In this document: piece after piece, positions 1 to 6,499 of the stretch | How the letters are laid out: each line of letters opens with the position of its first letter | Position numbering within the stretch: the stretch's first letter is position 1 | Source: Lachnoclostridium sp. UBA1434 | GTDB lineage: Bacteria > Bacillota > Clostridia > Lachnospirales > Lachnospiraceae | Length of the DNA stretch: 15,163 nt | Reading direction: 5' to 3' | NCBI GenBank assembly: GCA_002329645.1 | Contig: DCTS01000034.1 | Span: 5,785-20,947, forward strand | Made by a program: the position numbers and the translations under genes | Notes under the pieces: generated by a model | What the model saw: the letters and a program-made list of their open reading frames with translations, nothing else | What the model was told of the DNA's origin: nothing | The model's database searches: none

Positions 1-1027
1 TTTCCGCTTCCGCCCAGACTCCCGCTTCCGCTTCTGCTCTGGTTATGGTAAGCATGGATTTCGGCCCAGACAGGAAAAAATCATAAGGATCCACAGAATC
101 GAACTTGTCAGTTATATATACCCTGCTTATACTTCTTTCTATGTGGTCATACACCTTGGCCTTTTCAATCGTCTCATTAGTAAGGTATACCAGCCTGTCG
201 GGCTTAAGAAACGGCAATGCCGCCTGCCCGTAGTAGGAGCCGTAGAAGGGATAGAGAGTTTCGGCTCTGTAATTGACATCTGTATCACTTACGCTATTGC
301 CCATTCTTTCAAGCAGCATGTCTGCAATACCGGTAAGCCTGTCCTGCCTCCAGTGAAGATCGCCAGTGTAATAGTCGTCAATGTCAAGCTCCCCAAACAG
401 GTTTATATATTCCATGTTCCTTACGTTTTGCTCCATCAGCTTGACAAGGCGGTCATAATCCATGACGGGATATCCTCTGCCGGCCGCAAGGTAATAATTC
501 TTGTCAGGAATTATGGCATAATAGACCCTCATACCCTGCAGGTACTTGTCATACACCTCGTTGAACTTGTCCGCCGCATTAAGTATTGCCTTCTCGTCAA
601 GGGGGTACTCCAGCTTGCCGATATGGCCGTTCTCGGCATATATCCCGTTGTTGTCCTTTTGCATCAGAATTTTATAAGCTGTCAGCGCTTTAAGACCTCT
701 GAAGCCGTCCCGCATAACAAACTGGTCAAGAAAATACTTCTCGTATTTTTCAAACAATACCCCGCTTAACAGTTCTTCCCTTGAAAATGCAGGTACCTGG
801 ACCAGCTTTCTCCGCTCGCTTGAGGATATCTTCCTGTCGGGGAGCAGAAGGTTGGCAAGCATCAGTCCAAATACGAAAATACAGAAACATATAATTACTG
901 CCAGGCTCTTATAATACCTTGCCTTGCTGCCATGGCTTTGCCCGATAATTCCGATGCCCTGAATATTTATATCACTGTCTTGCTTTTTAATATCACTGCC
1001 TTGCTTATTAACTTCGTTATCATGCAT
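1..1027 (-). CDS. DHHW/AlgX-like membrane-anchored protein, C-terminus cut by window edge
   Basis: The frame is open from the ATG at 1027 to the window edge (342 codons, no stop), so the C-terminal part is missing. A short charged cytoplasmic tail (1-40) is followed by one membrane segment (about 42-62) and an extracellular domain. Residues 221-226 read TGDLHW, matching the DHHW signature of the clostridial DHHW family, which is related to AlgX/AlgJ SGNH-like proteins that work with MBOAT acyltransferases on surface polysaccharide. It starts 18 bases after the MBOAT stop, with an AGGG-rich ribosome site, so it is the third gene of the DUF4358-MBOAT-DHHW operon. The expected DSFG-type nucleophile motif would lie past the edge and cannot be checked. 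Oddity: after LTIT (326-329) the protein runs into an Ala-Glu repeat where this family usually continues with an Asn-Pro segment (from memory). The family call is fairly sure; the substrate is unknown. Confidence 0.8.
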   Translation of the reverse strand, partial: MHDNEVNKQGSDIKKQDSDINIQGIGIIGQSHGSKARYYKSLAVIICFCIFVFGLMLANLLLPDRKISSSERRKLVQVPAFSREELLSGVLFEKYEKYFLDQFVMRDGFRGLKALTAYKILMQKDNNGIYAENGHIGKLEYPLDEKAILNAADKFNEVYDKYLQGMRVYYAIIPDKNYYLAAGRGYPVMDYDRLVKLMEQNVRNMEYINLFGELDIDDYYTGDLHWRQDRLTGIADMLLERMGNSVSDTDVNYRAETLYPFYGSYYGQAALPFLKPDRLVYLTNETIEKAKVYDHIERSISRVYITDKFDSVDPYDFFLSGPKSMLTITRAEAEAGVWAEAE

Positions 1028-1045
1028 ATAAATCCCTGCCCTCAA

Positions 1046-2458
1046 CTAAAAACGAAAATATAAAAACGGGTTGAACGAACCGTCCACCAGATATCCTGTT
1101 ATCACAGCGAGCAGCAGCATAACTGCCGTCGGTTCAAGTATATTTATAATACTGCTGCCTATCCTGCTCTTTACCACCCTTTTATATAAGCCTGCAGCCA
1201 GTGGAGTAGCCCCGAACGCTGCTAATGCAAGCATGGCGCCATAGCTTCGCATATAGTACAGGGTTTCGGCTCCGTATAGAGGAAGCTTAAGAAGGCCAAG
1301 CATTCCCATGATGCTTTCAATTGCGCCGCCCGTACTATCGGAATTGAATATGACAAAGCTCATTATTACAAGAAATATTACGTAAATGCGGGCAAATGCG
1401 GACGGAAGCCTGTCAAGCAGGCCCTTAAGAAAAATCTTCTCCAGTACCAGCAGGAGCGCAAAATACAGTCCCCATATAATGAATGTCCACTCCGCGCCAT
1501 GCCACAGGCCTGTAAGAAACCATACGACAATGATATTGAATATCCATCTTGCCTTACCCACACGGTTTCCGCCCATGGGGATATATACATAATCCCTGAA
1601 CCATGTTCCCAGGGTCATGTGCCACCTTCTCCAGAATTCAGTTATGCTTTTTGAGATATACGGATAGTTGAAGTTTTCGGGAAAAGTAAAGCCGAATATC
1701 CGGCCAAGGCCTATTGCCATATCGCTGTAACCCGAGAAGTCATAATAAATCTGAAATGCATATGCTATTGCCGACAACCAGCCCATCAGTACCGTCCTCT
1801 CGCTGCTGCCCTGGGCTGTCTTAACAAGCTCTCCCAGGGTGTTTGCAAGAATAATCTTCTTGGACAGCCCTATTACAAAGCGGCTTATACCGCCTGCTGC
1901 ATTTTCAATGGAATGTGTACGTGACGACAGCTCCGCCTCCACATCGGTATACCGTACTATCGGCCCTGCAATAAGCTGCGGAAATAGCGATACATATGCG
2001 GCAAAGCTTATGATATTCTTCTGCACCCCTGCATCACCTCGGTAGACGTCTATCGTATAGGATAATATCTGGAAGGAATAGAAGCTGATGCCAATAGGAA
2101 GGGTAAGCCGAAGCAGAGGAATGTCTGCATGCAGCAGTATATTCATGTTCTCAATCAGGAAGTCGGCGTATTTGAAGAATACCAGAAGGCCTATGCTTAC
2201 AACGATTGATGAAATAAGGGCCATTCTTGCATAGCCTTTCCTTCCGCAATCTTTTGCCTTCGATATCCAGATGCCGTGAAGGTATCCGGATGCGATTGAC
2301 GCAAGCATGAGCAGGCTGTATACGGGCTCACCGCAGAAATAAAAGAACAGGCTTGACAGAAGGAGTACAAGATTTTTATATTGTTTTGGGACTATATAAT
2401 ATAGTCCCAAAACAACGGGTATAAAGTAATATATGAATGTGATGCTTGAAAACAGCAT
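1046..2458 (-). CDS. MBOAT O-acyltransferase (AlgI-like), second module
   Basis: A 470-aa polytopic membrane protein of the membrane-bound O-acyltransferase family, which moves acyl groups across the membrane for addition to extracellular polymers. The length is normal for AlgI/DltB-type proteins. The hallmark block SITEFWRRWHMTLGTWFRDY (271-290) is present, followed by TGLWHGAEWTF (316-326); H280 and H320 are the conserved histidines, H320 being the presumed active-site residue. The N-terminus MLFSSITFIYYFIP is typical. The ATG lies one base after the stop of the DUF4358 lipoprotein gene, with AAAGGA inside the end of that gene as ribosome site, so the two are translationally coupled. The DHHW-like gene follows after 18 bases, which suggests acetylation or similar modification of a surface glycan. 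The donor and the glycan cannot be read from the sequence. Confidence 0.93.
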   Translation of the reverse strand: MLFSSITFIYYFIPVVLGLYYIVPKQYKNLVLLLSSLFFYFCGEPVYSLLMLASIASGYLHGIWISKAKDCGRKGYARMALISSIVVSIGLLVFFKYADFLIENMNILLHADIPLLRLTLPIGISFYSFQILSYTIDVYRGDAGVQKNIISFAAYVSLFPQLIAGPIVRYTDVEAELSSRTHSIENAAGGISRFVIGLSKKIILANTLGELVKTAQGSSERTVLMGWLSAIAYAFQIYYDFSGYSDMAIGLGRIFGFTFPENFNYPYISKSITEFWRRWHMTLGTWFRDYVYIPMGGNRVGKARWIFNIIVVWFLTGLWHGAEWTFIIWGLYFALLLVLEKIFLKGLLDRLPSAFARIYVIFLVIMSFVIFNSDSTGGAIESIMGMLGLLKLPLYGAETLYYMRSYGAMLALAAFGATPLAAGLYKRVVKSRIGSSIINILEPTAVMLLLAVITGYLVDGSFNPFLYFRF

Positions 2459-2459
2459 A

Positions 2460-2987
2460 TCAGTCCTTTAAAGCCAGAAATGCTTCATGCAGCGGCTTTG
2501 CCTGATCGTCGCTCATTACCAGGAAAATGACATCACCGATGCTGTCCACAATTATGTTCTCCTTCTGTACTCCTACACATATCCATTTCATCGGGTCCGC
2601 ATTTTCCCTGATATCGGTTTTAACCTTTTCCACATCCGCGCCTTCCTTTACGCGCACCAGCACCAGAGAATAAGCTCCCGGCTGTATCATCGGCTCGGAA
2701 GCTAGGGCTTCTTCGAATTCTATTCCTTCCTTGCCAAGATAATACTTGCAATTCTCGGCGGTGACCTCTTCCCTCATAAGCCCGTCCTTTATATATGCCT
2801 TGAAATTGTCGTCAACATCTGCCGTTTCATATATCTTATCCATTATTTCCTCCAGGCTTCCCGCAAGATTTTCACTTTTCCTGTCGTCTGACTTGTCTCC
2901 GGGCTTCTCCTCATCCTTTTTTGCTCCGCATGCAGCAAGGCTAAAAGCCATTATCAGAGCTGCCATAATCCATAAGAATCTTTTCAT
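2460..2987 (-). CDS. DUF4358 lipoprotein
   Basis: A 175-aa predicted lipoprotein. It has a short signal peptide, lipobox LAAC with the lipidated Cys at residue 20, then a charged linker (21-45) rich in Asp, Lys and Glu. The remainder (about 46-175) matches the DUF4358 family as I recall it, including the segment SEPMIQPGAYSLVLVRVKEGADVEKVK. The function is not established. DUF4358 genes in Lachnospiraceae are often next to MBOAT and DHHW genes (from memory), and that is the case here: its stop is one base from the MBOAT start. The ribosome site is strong (AAAGGAGAG, 5 bases before the ATG). It is probably a secreted accessory of the acylation module, anchored on the outer face of the membrane. 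It is the first gene of its three-gene operon. Confidence 0.85.
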   Translation of the reverse strand: MKRFLWIMAALIMAFSLAACGAKKDEEKPGDKSDDRKSENLAGSLEEIMDKIYETADVDDNFKAYIKDGLMREEVTAENCKYYLGKEGIEFEEALASEPMIQPGAYSLVLVRVKEGADVEKVKTDIRENADPMKWICVGVQKENIIVDSIGDVIFLVMSDDQAKPLHEAFLALKD

Positions 2988-2998
2988 TGTTTCTCTCC

Positions 2999-3029
2999 TT
3001 TACATGATGTCATTTTGCGTTTACATGAT
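2999..3029. repeat. Two direct copies of TTTACATGAT, 21 bases apart
   Basis: The 10-mer TTTACATGAT occurs at 2999-3008 and at 3020-3029, in the leader just upstream of the DUF4358 ribosome site. The 21-base period is two helical turns, so both copies would face the same side of the DNA. A -10-like TAATAT (minus strand) lies just upstream, but I see no convincing -35. The repeat is seen directly; a role as operator is inference. Confidence 0.45.
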
Positions 3030-3110
3030 ATTAGACGGACCATACGGTAAAATAGTTGCAAATAATTCGCATCAGAAGCATCTGTAAATTGGTTCCAGAA
3101 TTGAGGATAG

Positions 3111-3125
3111 CCGGCTTGAAGCCGG
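3111..3125. repeat. GC-rich inverted repeat after the dehydrogenase gene
   Basis: CCGGCTT and AAGCCGG are separated by one base, giving a compact stem-loop 27 bases after the dehydrogenase stop. No U-run follows on the minus-strand transcript, so it is at best an atypical terminator or a 3'-end stabiliser between this gene and the DUF4358 operon. Confidence 0.4.
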
Positions 3126-3152
3126 TATATTGTATATTATTTAGTTTGGACT

Positions 3153-4280
3153 CTATGGTTTCAGGACTACCTTTATGCAGTTATCCTCTTTTTTGTCAAA
3201 TATCTCATAGGCATGGGAGCCCATATCAAGGGGCAGCCTGTGGGAGATTATATCTACCGGATTAAAGCTTCCCTTTCTTATAAGCTTCAGTATGGGGTCT
3301 ATATATGCATGTACAGGGCACTGTCCCATCCTTAATGTTACGTTCTTTGCAAAGAAATCCCCCAGAGGAAACATATTGTATCTGGCTCCGTATACTCCTA
3401 TAAATACTACCGTACCGCCCTTCCTTACCGCCTGCGCTGCAATCTCTATGGCAGATTTGGAGCCTCCCTGCAGCTTGAGCAGAGTTTCAATCTTCTCGAA
3501 GGTTGTCATTTTCCCGTCTGCTCCGACACAGTCAAGCACCACATCGGCTCCGCCGTTGGTTTTCTCGTGCAGGTATTCCCCGGTATCCTCGTATTCCTCA
3601 AGATTAACCGTTTCTACTCCGTATTTCCCGGCATGCTCCAAACGGTAGCCTAAATAATCCACTGCCAGTACCCGTCCGGCTCCCGCCATAATAGACCATT
3701 TTATTGCGGTAAGGCCGACCGGCCCGCATCCAAGCACAATAACCGTATCATCTTTTTTGACGCCCCCTGTTTCTACACCCCAGTAGGCAGTAGGCAGAAC
3801 GTCCGTAAGAAACAATACCTGTTCATCCTCAAGATCCTCCGGCACTGCCCGGGGTCCGACATTTGCATAGGGCACCCTTAAGAGCTCAGCCTGACCGCCG
3901 TCATATCCTCCGTAGGTATCACCGCAGCCGAATACTCCTCCGCATTCATAATTGGGATTGGAGTTATCGCACTGGCTGTATAGCCTGCTTTCACAGAATC
4001 TGCAATGGCCGCAGGCAACGGGAAACGGCACTATTACCCGGTCACCCTTTCTGACCTTTGTGACCTCAGGGCCTGCTTCCACCACTATTCCCATTGCTTC
4101 ATGGCCGAGGATGGAGCCTTTTTTCATATTAGGAACCATGCCGTGAAATAGATGCAGGTCCGATCCGCATATTGCTGCAGAGGTAACCTTAATTATAATG
4201 TCATCAGGCTTTTCAATTTTTGGGTCTGCAACCTCAGCCACACTGACTTTTTTAATTCCATCATAAATAAGCGCTTTCAT
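3153..4280 (-). CDS. Zinc-dependent alcohol/threonine-type dehydrogenase (MDR family)
   Basis: A 375-aa medium-chain dehydrogenase/reductase, normal in length. Catalytic zinc ligands C38 (ICGSDLH) and H60-E61 (GHEAMG) are present, as are the four structural-zinc cysteines C90, C93, C96 and C104. The Rossmann motif is GCGPVG (184-189), followed by an acidic strand end (AVDYL), which suggests NAD. The sequence resembles the threonine dehydrogenase / glutathione-independent formaldehyde dehydrogenase subgroup. I start it at the ATG at 4280, behind AAAGG; the ATG at 4322 has no ribosome site and would add 14 unsupported residues. It is a cytoplasmic enzyme with no obvious link to the acylation genes on either side. 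Its substrate cannot be told. Confidence 0.9.
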   Translation of the reverse strand: MKALIYDGIKKVSVAEVADPKIEKPDDIIIKVTSAAICGSDLHLFHGMVPNMKKGSILGHEAMGIVVEAGPEVTKVRKGDRVIVPFPVACGHCRFCESRLYSQCDNSNPNYECGGVFGCGDTYGGYDGGQAELLRVPYANVGPRAVPEDLEDEQVLFLTDVLPTAYWGVETGGVKKDDTVIVLGCGPVGLTAIKWSIMAGAGRVLAVDYLGYRLEHAGKYGVETVNLEEYEDTGEYLHEKTNGGADVVLDCVGADGKMTTFEKIETLLKLQGGSKSAIEIAAQAVRKGGTVVFIGVYGARYNMFPLGDFFAKNVTLRMGQCPVHAYIDPILKLIRKGSFNPVDIISHRLPLDMGSHAYEIFDKKEDNCIKVVLKP

Positions 4281-4360
4281 ACTGCACCGGCCTTTCAAAT
4301 ATAGATTAACAGGCCGTTTCATGGCTGAAGCGCTTATCTTATCATTTATCGGTCAGGCTT

Positions 4361-4390
4361 GCATCCAGCCTTTATACCGGCCCTGGATGC
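4361..4390. repeat. Stem-loop in the dehydrogenase leader
   Basis: GCATCCAG and CTGGATGC form a perfect 8-bp stem with a 14-base loop, 80 bases upstream of the dehydrogenase ATG. A TATAAT hexamer on the minus strand (4392-4397) lies immediately upstream, so transcription from it would begin in or next to the stem, giving a 5'-end hairpin. No U-run follows and no convincing -35 is visible. Confidence 0.4.
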
Positions 4391-4520
4391 TATTATATTT
4401 CCCAACCGAATGTTATATATGCAATTAATCTTTACATGCCGGTTCCGTACGTTGACTGCTATGTTCTTCCGCATCAAGTAAGTTTTATTACTTATCTCAT
4501 CTGCCTGCGGGCTGGCTAAT

Positions 4521-4543
4521 GTCTGATAAATATTCTTACAGAC
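4521..4543 (-). repeat. Imperfect stem-loop downstream of the lipoprotein gene
   Basis: On the minus strand GTCTGTAA pairs with TTA-T-CAGAC (one bulged base, 6-base loop), about 21 bases after the lipoprotein stop. The position fits a 3'-end structure, but no U-tract follows, so I do not call it a terminator with confidence. Confidence 0.3.
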
Positions 4544-4564
4544 TTATTACTTCATAACATTTGC

Positions 4565-5137
4565 TTACTGCAGCCCATCAACCAGGGCAAGGTATGTGAT
4601 GGCTATTATTTCTCCGTCCTCGGCAATAAACAGTATGGAGGATTCACCCTTTTCATAATTATAGGAACCGTCTCCGCCTTTGTAACCCTCACCATAAGCT
4701 GCAATCATGTCCTCAACGGTTGAGCCGATATATATTCCCTCAGGAGTACTGACTGAATCATCCCTGAAATACACGGAGGATATATAATCCGTTTTATCAT
4801 CCTTCGGGTATGTCGTAAGTTCGAAGCCGCTGTAATACCAGGTTTTATCAAGGCCTTTGAAGGCGCAGCTTTCAGCCTCGAAGTACTGCTGCGGCTCGCC
4901 CAGCGCCTCCAGTACCGGTGCAACATCCGTATTCATCTGAATAGTTACTCCGTTATAATCAAATACATAGCCGGGATCCACCTTAACACCTGCGCTGTCG
5001 GCATCATCGTCCCTGCTGTCCTGCCCGGATACAGGCTCATCATCGGGAAGGCCCACATCATCGGGTTTATCCTCTTTAGAACAGCTAATAAGCAGCATGG
5101 CCAATAATAAACAGCATATCAATAATAACTTTTTCAT
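4565..5137 (-). CDS. Predicted lipoprotein of unknown function
   Basis: A 190-aa predicted lipoprotein. The signal peptide MKKLLLICCLLLAMLLISC ends in lipobox LISC, with the lipidated Cys at residue 19. An Asp-rich, low-complexity linker (20-50) follows, then a compact domain (about 55-190). That domain contains two stretches of the form (V/M)xxxLGEP...YYxG and GxxxEDMIxAYGEGY, vaguely like the paired small motifs of BLIP/SmpA-type periplasmic domains; this is a weak resemblance, not an assignment. It has a strong ribosome site (GGAGGATTATA before the ATG) and its own promoter just upstream, so it is probably a separate unit from the SGNH gene. The function is not recognised. Confidence 0.75.
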   Translation of the reverse strand: MKKLLLICCLLLAMLLISCSKEDKPDDVGLPDDEPVSGQDSRDDDADSAGVKVDPGYVFDYNGVTIQMNTDVAPVLEALGEPQQYFEAESCAFKGLDKTWYYSGFELTTYPKDDKTDYISSVYFRDDSVSTPEGIYIGSTVEDMIAAYGEGYKGGDGSYNYEKGESSILFIAEDGEIIAITYLALVDGLQ

Positions 5138-5217
5138 TATAATCCTCCGTTTTACGTTAAAATACTACATATATACCAATTTACTATGAAACTATGATTA
5201 TTCTGTGACCACATTAT

Positions 5218-5245
5218 ATTATATCTCTTCTGTCTTACATGTCAG
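5218..5245 (-). promoter_or_regulatory. Sigma-A-type promoter for the lipoprotein gene
   Basis: Reading the minus strand, CTGACA (5240-5245) and TATAAT (5218-5223) are 16 bases apart. The expected start of transcription is about 70 bases before the lipoprotein ATG. It lies in the 117-base gap after the SGNH gene, which separates the lipoprotein from the Dlt-like operon. Confidence 0.6.
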
Positions 5246-5254
5246 GATAAGCTC

Positions 5255-6337
5255 TTAATTCTCCTCAAGTGTCTGGGCCCTGCCGCCGTAGCTTTTCAGA
5301 TAGCCGTATTCCTTAAGCTCCCTTTCCTGGTCTGCCTTCATGGCATAATAGAAGTCGGCCTTCTCCTGCCACCTCTCGGCCGTACCAGCCTCACTCCTGC
5401 GGTCTGCAAGGCCAAATTCCTCACTTAGTATCCTTCCCAGATAATACGTGAATTTTTCAGCGCCCGAAAGATTCATATGCAGTCCGCCGTCGTATGTGTC
5501 CTTATTATAATCAATGCCGAATTCATCGGTATGCTCAAGAAAATTAATATAGGTAAGCCCGTTTTCCTTAGCATACTCCTTCATCTGGTCGTCCCATTCC
5601 TGATACCAGTAGGGGTATATGCTGGGGGATTTGATCAGGAAAAGCCTGATGTTATTATCCTTGCAAAGCTTGGTCATTTTGTCAAGGTAATAATAGCTGT
5701 TGTCACCGAACCTGTAATCGGGAAGCTTTCTTCCCTCGGGTATTACGTTGGCAGGCTTGGTGTCTATCCTCATGAGATAACCGTTGTGGCTTATCTTATC
5801 CCTTTTGAACAAATATTTAAAGTCCTCCCCGGTAAGGGAACTCCATCTTGAGTGGTATCTGAGTATCGGGAAAATGTATGATATCAGCTCCTCATCCTCC
5901 ATCATGGAAGCCTTGACGGCCTTAAGCTTGGTTGCGGAAAGCTTCATTCCGTCTAGGGTAAGCCTGTTGTATGCTTCCTTCTGCGGCTCGTTGTACTTCA
6001 TTGCAAGAACATTGAATACGACAACATCCGGCTTCTCATACTTTAAGGTTTCTTCCAGAAGATAATATGACTGCCAGACAAGCTGCTGCGCACTTCCTCT
6101 TATGTAGCTTGTAATGCCGTAATTTTCCCACAGGGTGATTGGGGATACATTGGAGAACACCTCGCAATCGCCTATGAAGATTACGTCATGGTCCTTAACA
6201 TCCTCATAATACTCCGCCACCAGATTCCCCTCATGTATCTCGGACATATATTTCGGCATAAGAAGCCTCTGCAGTATTGCAATAAAGGCTATTAGAAATA
6301 TTACCGCCGCTATATTTATAATGATTTTCTTCTTCAT
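5255..6337 (-). CDS. Membrane-anchored SGNH-fold protein with Cys at the nucleophile position
   Basis: A 360-aa protein with an N-terminal membrane anchor (about 5-24) and an extracellular SGNH-like domain, in the DltD position of the operon. Block I reads FIGDCEVFSN (54-63): the catalytic Ser of GDS is replaced by C58. Block II Gly (RGSAQQ, G81), block III Asn (VFNV, N109) and the final Asp-x-x-x-His (YDGGLHMN, D283 and H287) are all present, so the site is otherwise intact. I recall close relatives in Lachnospiraceae with the same GDCEV motif, so Cys is probably a family trait. The ATG overlaps the stop of the 52-aa gene upstream (TAATG), showing translational coupling. The likely role is final transfer or release of the acyl group delivered by the neighbouring MBOAT. 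The C-terminal 50 residues are charged and probably helical. Confidence 0.85.
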   Translation of the reverse strand: MKKKIIINIAAVIFLIAFIAILQRLLMPKYMSEIHEGNLVAEYYEDVKDHDVIFIGDCEVFSNVSPITLWENYGITSYIRGSAQQLVWQSYYLLEETLKYEKPDVVVFNVLAMKYNEPQKEAYNRLTLDGMKLSATKLKAVKASMMEDEELISYIFPILRYHSRWSSLTGEDFKYLFKRDKISHNGYLMRIDTKPANVIPEGRKLPDYRFGDNSYYYLDKMTKLCKDNNIRLFLIKSPSIYPYWYQEWDDQMKEYAKENGLTYINFLEHTDEFGIDYNKDTYDGGLHMNLSGAEKFTYYLGRILSEEFGLADRRSEAGTAERWQEKADFYYAMKADQERELKEYGYLKSYGGRAQTLEEN

Positions 6338-6495
6338 TAAGCTTTCAGCCTTTCCATAAACACAATTAAAGTGTTATCTTCCGGTGCTATCTTCCGGCAT
6401 AATCCTTGAGTCACATTCATAATCTTTCTCATTAACATGCCTCTGCACTCGTCTTCCAAATCAATAATATACAAACTTTTTACATTTTCTATCAT
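6337..6495 (-). CDS. Small unrecognised protein coupled to MBOAT and SGNH genes
   Basis: A 52-codon ORF lying exactly between the MBOAT and SGNH genes. Its ATG is 5 bases after the MBOAT stop codon, and its TAA overlaps the SGNH ATG by one base (TAATG). It has no Shine-Dalgarno site of its own, as expected for a cistron translated by reinitiation. The protein begins MIENVKSLYIIDLEDECRG and ends IVFMERLKA. It is charged, with two Cys, no membrane segment and no signal peptide, so it should be cytoplasmic. I do not recognise it. It does not look like DltX, a short membrane protein encoded at the start of many dlt operons. An upstream ATG inside the MBOAT gene (6555) would add 20 residues and seems less likely. 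Evidence for expression is the tight packing only. Confidence 0.6.
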   Translation of the reverse strand: MIENVKSLYIIDLEDECRGMLMRKIMNVTQGLCRKIAPEDNTLIVFMERLKA

Positions 6496-6499
6496 ATTA

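Noticed and set aside
143..769. Plus-strand open frame of 208 codons
   Set aside because: It is antisense to the DHHW protein frame, which has a membrane segment, the DLHW motif, a ribosome site and operon context. The plus-strand frame has no ribosome site or recognisable domain.
3111..3125. Rho-independent terminator of the dehydrogenase gene
   Set aside because: The stem is good but no U-run follows on the minus-strand transcript; kept only as an inverted repeat.
4281..4322. Upstream ATG adding 14 residues to the dehydrogenase
   Set aside because: No ribosome site precedes it; the family starts at MKALIYDG, which has AAAGG upstream.
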